From Blastomyces gilchristii SLH14081 (Eukaryota; Ascomycota; Eurotiomycetes; Onygenales; Ajellomycetaceae), in contig NW_003101674.1 in assembly GCF_000003855.2 (NCBI RefSeq), positions 477,694-541,693 on the forward strand: 64,000 bases of DNA. Reading direction: 5' to 3'. Numbering within the stretch: position 1 is the first letter of the stretch; every line of letters starts with the position of its first letter. The notes under the pieces were generated by a model, which ran no database searches, was not told the DNA's origin, and saw nothing but the letters and a program-made list of their open reading frames with translations. This document shows, piece after piece, positions 58,800 to 64,000 of this stretch. The translations under genes were made by a program, and so were the position numbers.

Positions 58800-61700
58800 C
58801 AGTCACTGAAAAATCATCCTCTAGATCTTGATATTTGAACATATGTACAAGCCTGAATATGACAGATGAGCTTCATTCTTTTTTAAATATCAAACCTTTT
58901 AATGATAACATCTCTGTTGATTCTGCAACTGAGAGAACTGAGTTTATTAAGAAGATTAAGACTGTCATCTTGAAGATTGAGAATGATGATGTTAACTTGC
59001 AGAATGTTCACTATATCTCTAATATTACAGTCAACCTGCTCTCATTTATAAAGCTTGAAGATCAGAGATTCTGATTTACATTGTCTTTCATAATTCCCTC
59101 ATTTTTCATTTGCAGAGCCCTGAATAATGTTATTTTTCATACAGTTCAGACTGCTCAGAACAACATATATAAGATTAACAAGTAGAAGTTCAATGAGAAT
59201 CTCAATCATCTGAACAGAGCAGTCAAGTATATTGCAATGATGTCTTATGAGTATGATTTTAATTAAAAAGTTGATCTTTCTATGACTGCTGTCACTACTG
59301 TTAATAATGTTGATTCTGCAGATATGAAAACACAGACATCAAAGATATCAAAGACTCTTTTGAATTGATATTACAACCTCAGTCACATTCACACTGATGC
59401 TATAATTGCTATGGCCAAGAATTCTCATACTGAAGTCACAATTAAAGATTCTAAGACTAAGTTCTTTTGTGAGAAATGTGTCAAGGCAGATATGATATGA
59501 GATTATTTGAAAACACTGATACCTAGATCTATCTGACTCATTGAGAAGGTTCATATTGACCTTGTAGATGATGAATATACATTGAAAGATCTCTCTGACC
59601 ATCTCTTAGAGTTTCATCAGAGAATCAGATACTGAATACTTATTATCTATGACATGACTTACTACTGTTGAGTATATTTTTTAAAGTTCAAGAATGAGGC
59701 TATTCAATACTTTGAGTTGTGGCTCAGATTCATGAATAATCTTGAGTATACAGTTCCTGCTTTTCTATGAACTGATATTGATGATGTTTTCCAATTCACA
59801 TGTATACACACAGTTATGAATTCATATAATATTAAATGAAAACTAACAGCATTACATTCATCACATCAGAATGATGTTTCTGAATGTGAAATCTGCACTA
59901 TCATAGAACAGATTAGAGCTGCTCTTTTGAAAGATAATCTTTCTAAGAAGTTCTGAGTAGATGTTCTAGAGACAGTGATTATAATAATCAATAATACTCT
60001 CACATCTACAGTTCTTTACAACTTGAAATTTTGACCCTCTACTACAGAGATCTCTGTGATTCCAAGTTCATATAAGATTTCTTGATGTGCACTTATGAAT
60101 ATTCTACTGAATATGAGGCATTTTCACTGATTAAGTGCAGAGGTTTTTATTCACTTGCATGAATCTCAGCAGCCTGTGAATAAGCTTTCTTCACATACTG
60201 ATTTCTATCATATCATTGAATTCAGTGACACATTGATATATTGCCTATGACATTCTGAATCTGACAAGATTATTATCAGTAGTGATGTGAGATTCTCAAT
60301 TACTGAAAAATTGAAACTGATTATCACATCTGTGACACTTATTAATAATACTGATGAACTGAAACCTGATATTCATCTGATTGATAATGAAGATACTTCT
60401 GATATTAATGATCTGAATTTCACATGATTACAGCTCACAAAATCGCTGACTACTTACACTTCAAGCTCTGTTACAGGTAACCTCCCGAAGTTCTACAAGG
60501 ATGCCACATCTCAGTCAGAGAGAATAGAAGATTATTGAAAGAAGTTCATACAACACAAGATTACTAACCTGAAGAGATGTAATACATGAAGTCTGATCTC
60601 TAGATCTGATATTCTGAGAGATGAACTGATTACTCTGAGCTGTTGAGTGTTTCTTAAGAAAGATAGGCTCATGAACCTGAATACTGATTCTGATAATATT
60701 CTTAGAAAATCATGTTGAGTGATTTATAATAACTGACTTAAGAAGAGTTCTAGAGAAGAGATCTATGCTCTGATCATCACTGATACTACTAATTGTATTC
60801 TTTTTACAATAGCAGCACTATGCAGTTGAACACTTCATTAAGTGAATATAGTAATGACATATCTTCATGAGCATCTCACTAAGAAGGTCTATATGAGACA
60901 ACTCACTAAATTTGAGACAGGTTTGCTGAAAACACTTGTCTGTGTGATTGAGAGTAGTCTATATAACCTGAACCCTGCAGCAAAGATCTGATATGATTAC
61001 TTAACAGCTCTGTTGAGTGATCTCGGATTTACAGTCAGCACTCATGATCTGGCACTCTGATATCATACATTCAGACATCACCTCTATATAATGATCTATG
61101 TTGACAATCTCAACATCATATTCAAAGCTTCTGAGAATGCTGATTGACTAGTGAGTATACTCAGTGAGAAATTGAAAGTCAAGAATCTACATCAGTCAAT
61201 CAAGTATTTGAGTATAAAGATCAATTGTTCAGACAAGAGAATTGGTTTAATACATTATCAATATATCAAATGCCTTGTTGAAGATTTCTATCTTAATGAT
61301 GCAGCTGTTGTCAGAATATCAATGAAGAATGAATTTTATATTAATAATTTCTCTATATCTGAGAAAGAGACTGATTTCACAATTCAGTGATATTAACATG
61401 ATGTGAGTTACTTATAATATCTTGCAGTTAAAACACATTCTGATATCACTCACACTGTCTCACTACTCACTCAACAGAATGTTGATTCAACACCTCAATG
61501 TTGAAAGACTCTATTACATGTTATATATTACTTGAAAGGAATCATGAATCTGAGCATTTTCTACAGATGCAGCTCATATGAGAGGTTCATTTCTACTGAT
61601 TCTTTCATTCCCCCTGATTTCTCTGATGATTTCTACCTACCCTTCAGCTACTCGGATTCCAATTGAGCCGGCCTCTTGAATGGTAATAGAAAATCAACAT

Positions 61701-61850
61701 CCAGCTACATTTTTAAGCTCGCAGGTGGCCCGATTTCATGGTGTTCAGTGAAGCAACCTTGTGTATCTCTAAGTTTCAATGAGACTGAATATGTGGCTCT
61801 TAGTGAGGCGGTCCGCGAGGCAACATGAATCTGGACAGAAACCTGACAAA
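58800..61850 (+). pseudogene. pol of Copia-2 (PR-IN-RT-RH)
   Basis: Through stops: a protease remnant near 58830-59075 (open piece 58835-59074); integrase near 59380-60100, with Trp codons as TGA; RT near 60590-61340, where the catalytic YVDD reads YVDN near 61097-61108; RNase H near 61390-61850, with YSDSNWAG and ETEYVALSEAVREA motifs. The last 250 bases (61600-61850) are clearly less mutated than the rest. The domain is cut short by LINE-C. Confidence 0.85.
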
Positions 61851-61852
61851 CA

Positions 61853-64000
61853 ACCGCTCCACCACGAACTCGCTCGATTTTTCGAATAAGAACCCGCCGA
61901 TAGATCCATCAAAAAGCCCTCGATCATACGAGCATTTTGACCCCATCGCCGACCGCATAGCCCATGTGATGGTGGAGTTATTCAGCCAAATGTGAACCAG
62001 ACATCATTCAGAACTCCTGTGTGGGATTATCCCTCATTCTCCCCTATCACACCACAACCCCGGGCCAAATTGTCATACAAATTATAAGATGAAGAGACCT
62101 AGTCATATATATCAATCTTCTCAATTTTGAAAGATCTCTGATCTGTAGTTGTGAAGATATCTGAGAAGTGATCTCTGTGAAAACCCTGTTCATTTTTGAT
62201 GTTTCAAAACATCAACATCAAGTCTTACCCTTGTACTGCCCTTTTCAATCTGACTCATTCTCAGCAGAAAAATACAAAAAGATATCTCAGTGATAATATC
62301 AAGTATATAATCAATAGTCACTTCTGAAGTGTAATCTCTGCAGTCTGTCTTCAGTGTATTTAGATATTAATATCAAGTCTCACTCTTATATCACTTCTCT
62401 CAATCTGGCTCATTCTCAATAGAAAAGTATAAAAAGATATCTCAGTAACTGTACTTAATACATAATCAGCAGATACAATAACTATAAAATCAGTATATTT
62501 CAAGATCTAACTGAGTCTTTGATCTCTGTATAGTGAGATATATTAAATCTAGTTTTAATATCTTAATATTCAATAGATTCTGTAAGAGATTGAGAATAGC
62601 AATACTAGATTTCTATTGAATTTAAGAATTAACTCTATATTAATATAATCATTGACAAAGTCTTCTATTTTAAGATATAAATAATCAGTTTCTCTACATT
62701 CTGCTGATAATATTTATATTATTATATAGAAATAGACTTATATTCTTTATAATATTAAGACTCTGAAGAGAGAAAGTCTTGATAGAGAGTATACAGTAGT
62801 GTATATTTTAGCAGTTTCTATCTCATTCTTCTACAGTAATTAATGCAAAAAAAAAAAAGATCTTAAAAATAGTTTTTTACTTCTCTTGAAAAAGTAAGAT
62901 GATTTTCTCTGAGTTTTATACAATATTCTTACAAAGAATTAAAAACAGAGTTATTTTCTGTTATAATTTTATATTCTTTTAAGTAAAAATTACTTTTTCA
63001 GTGACTGAAGAGCTTTTATTAATACTTAATTCTTTTTTACACTCTTTATTAACTAATTTGAGTTGCACACTTGTTATGTAAGAAGAATTGAATGATTTAG
63101 AATAAAATTGAATAGTTTTAATCAATTTCTCTGTAAAAAATTGATTTATTTTTTATCAGTTTTTCTCTCAAAAACTGTTATATTATCTGATTTATTATCA
63201 ATTAATATCATACTTTTTCTCACTATATCTCAAGAAAGAGATTATAAAGATTTTATTAATTTATCTTAAAAATCAATTTTAGTTTATTAGATTCTCTTTA
63301 AAAATCTAATCTAGTTACTAAACTAGTGTGAAAAAAATCAGATATTTTATATATAAAAGTCTTTTATTCTTCTTTTGAAACAGTCTGACTAACTTTTCAA
63401 TTGAAAACAGACTTAGAAATATCTCAATTGAAACAGTCTGATCAACTTTTCATTAAGTGAAAACAATGAGTTCAAAAATACACTCAGTTAATGTGAAAAA
63501 AGATGCTTTTTCAAATGCTATTTCTGAGATTGAAATTCTGAAGAGAAGAAAGAAAGAAGAAATAGAGAAATAATAAGTTCTTGAAATACAGAAACTTGAA
63601 AAAGTAAGTAAGATTCTTGAAAAGCAGTGTCTGAGTGAGATGAATGAAGAAGTTCTGTTAATTCTTCATACTCAGACTAGACAACTATAGAAGATGATCA
63701 AGTTCAAACTTGAAATCTTAAACACAGTTTAAAAAACCTTGAAAATTCCTAGTATAATTACTGACTCTTTATCTTATTCTTCTTCTTTCTTTTTTTCTAC
63801 TTCTTCTTCTTCTTTAAATTAGAAGAAAACATATGCTCAAGCAGCTGAATCTGCTGTCTTTAAACCTGCTATCTCAAAATCTGTTTAAAATCCTGAGAAA
63901 ACTGAGAAGAATACTACTCATATCTCTATTCATAGAAAAGTGAAAAAGAAAATGTAAAAAGAGAAAAACTTTCAAATCTTCAGAAATAGAAGACTTATTC
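61853..64000 (+). mobile_element. LINE-C, Tad1-type LINE cut by the window edge
   Basis: Begins ACCGCTCCACCACGAACTCG at 61853 inside the Copia-2 RNase H. The 5' UTR, 53-bp repeats (63380, 63433) and ORF1 start match LINE-A and LINE-B. The first 220 bases retain CG pairs; later sequence is strongly mutated. ORF2 lies beyond the window. Confidence 0.9.
63466..64000 (+). pseudogene. LINE-C ORF1, 5' part
   Basis: ATG at 63466, then the coiled-coil-like Lys/Glu segment and Ser-rich linker as in LINE-A. Stops (TAA, TAG) appear within the first 100 codons. It continues past the window. Confidence 0.75.

Larger units (their letters stand above)
49675..61852 (+). mobile_element. Copia-2, degenerate Ty1/copia element split by LINE-B and LINE-C
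   Basis: The gag begins in recognisable form near 49860, is cut at about 50628 by LINE-B, resumes at 58222 and continues into protease, integrase, RT and RNase H until LINE-C cuts it at about 61852. No LTR can be defined: the left boundary (near 49650-49680) is only the point where GC falls, and the right end lies beyond LINE-C. It is a different family from Copia-1. Confidence 0.85.

Noticed and set aside
1..64000. Possible CRISPR array, prokaryotic operon or phage genes
   Set aside because: No regularly spaced direct repeats with unique spacers. The repeats present are tandem units, LTRs and inverted repeats of eukaryotic transposons.

Overview
The window looks like a chromosome segment of a filamentous ascomycete (Pezizomycotina). 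Three GC-balanced islands with fungal genes sit in very AT-rich DNA made almost entirely of degenerate, nested transposable elements. One gene has a short intron with GTACGT donor, CTAAC branch site and TAG acceptor. The repeats show RIP-like C-to-T/G-to-A decay, with Trp codons turned into TGA in every family. No bacterial, viral-genome or CRISPR features are visible, and I found no new multi-gene system. The notable content is the nesting, the mutation pattern and a few unusual genes.

Layout. 1-1318: possible end of a gene, then a polypyrimidine/polypurine inverted minisatellite. 1590-24868: nested repeats. A minus-strand Ty3/gypsy chromovirus (Gypsy-0) is split by a plus-strand copy (Gypsy-1, 4372-10012). 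A Tad1-type LINE (LINE-A, 10847-24868) follows; it carries a 504-bp MITE with a 10-bp target duplication and another gypsy copy (Gypsy-3). 25400-27973: GC island with a short-chain dehydrogenase/reductase gene. 27974-40564: a pogo/Fot1-like DNA transposon, flanked by TA, that later received a Copia element, a second copy of the MITE and, inside that MITE, Gypsy-4. 40567-43600: the other half of the same GC island, with a broken DHA14-type MFS efflux pump gene. Before the pogo insertion the SDR and MFS genes lay about 0.8 kb apart, so they may be the remains of a small metabolite or detoxification cluster (inference). 43892-45550: a young, internally deleted, essentially unmutated gypsy copy (Gypsy-5) with an open gag frame. 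45880-49640: GC island with an intact two-exon Sel1-repeat gene resembling the Nif1/DSF2 family. 49675-64000: a degenerate Copia element (Copia-2) into which two Tad1-type LINEs inserted head to head (LINE-B minus, LINE-C plus).

Family relations: all gypsy copies share one LTR family and encode gag with a CCHC knuckle, protease, RT, RNase H, integrase and a C-terminal chromodomain. All LINE copies share a GC-preserved 5' end, an ORF1 with zinc knuckles and an ORF2 with endonuclease, RT and RNase H. Only the SDR gene and the Sel1-repeat gene look like functional host genes; Gypsy-5 gag is an open transposon frame. All family names rest on motifs read by eye.
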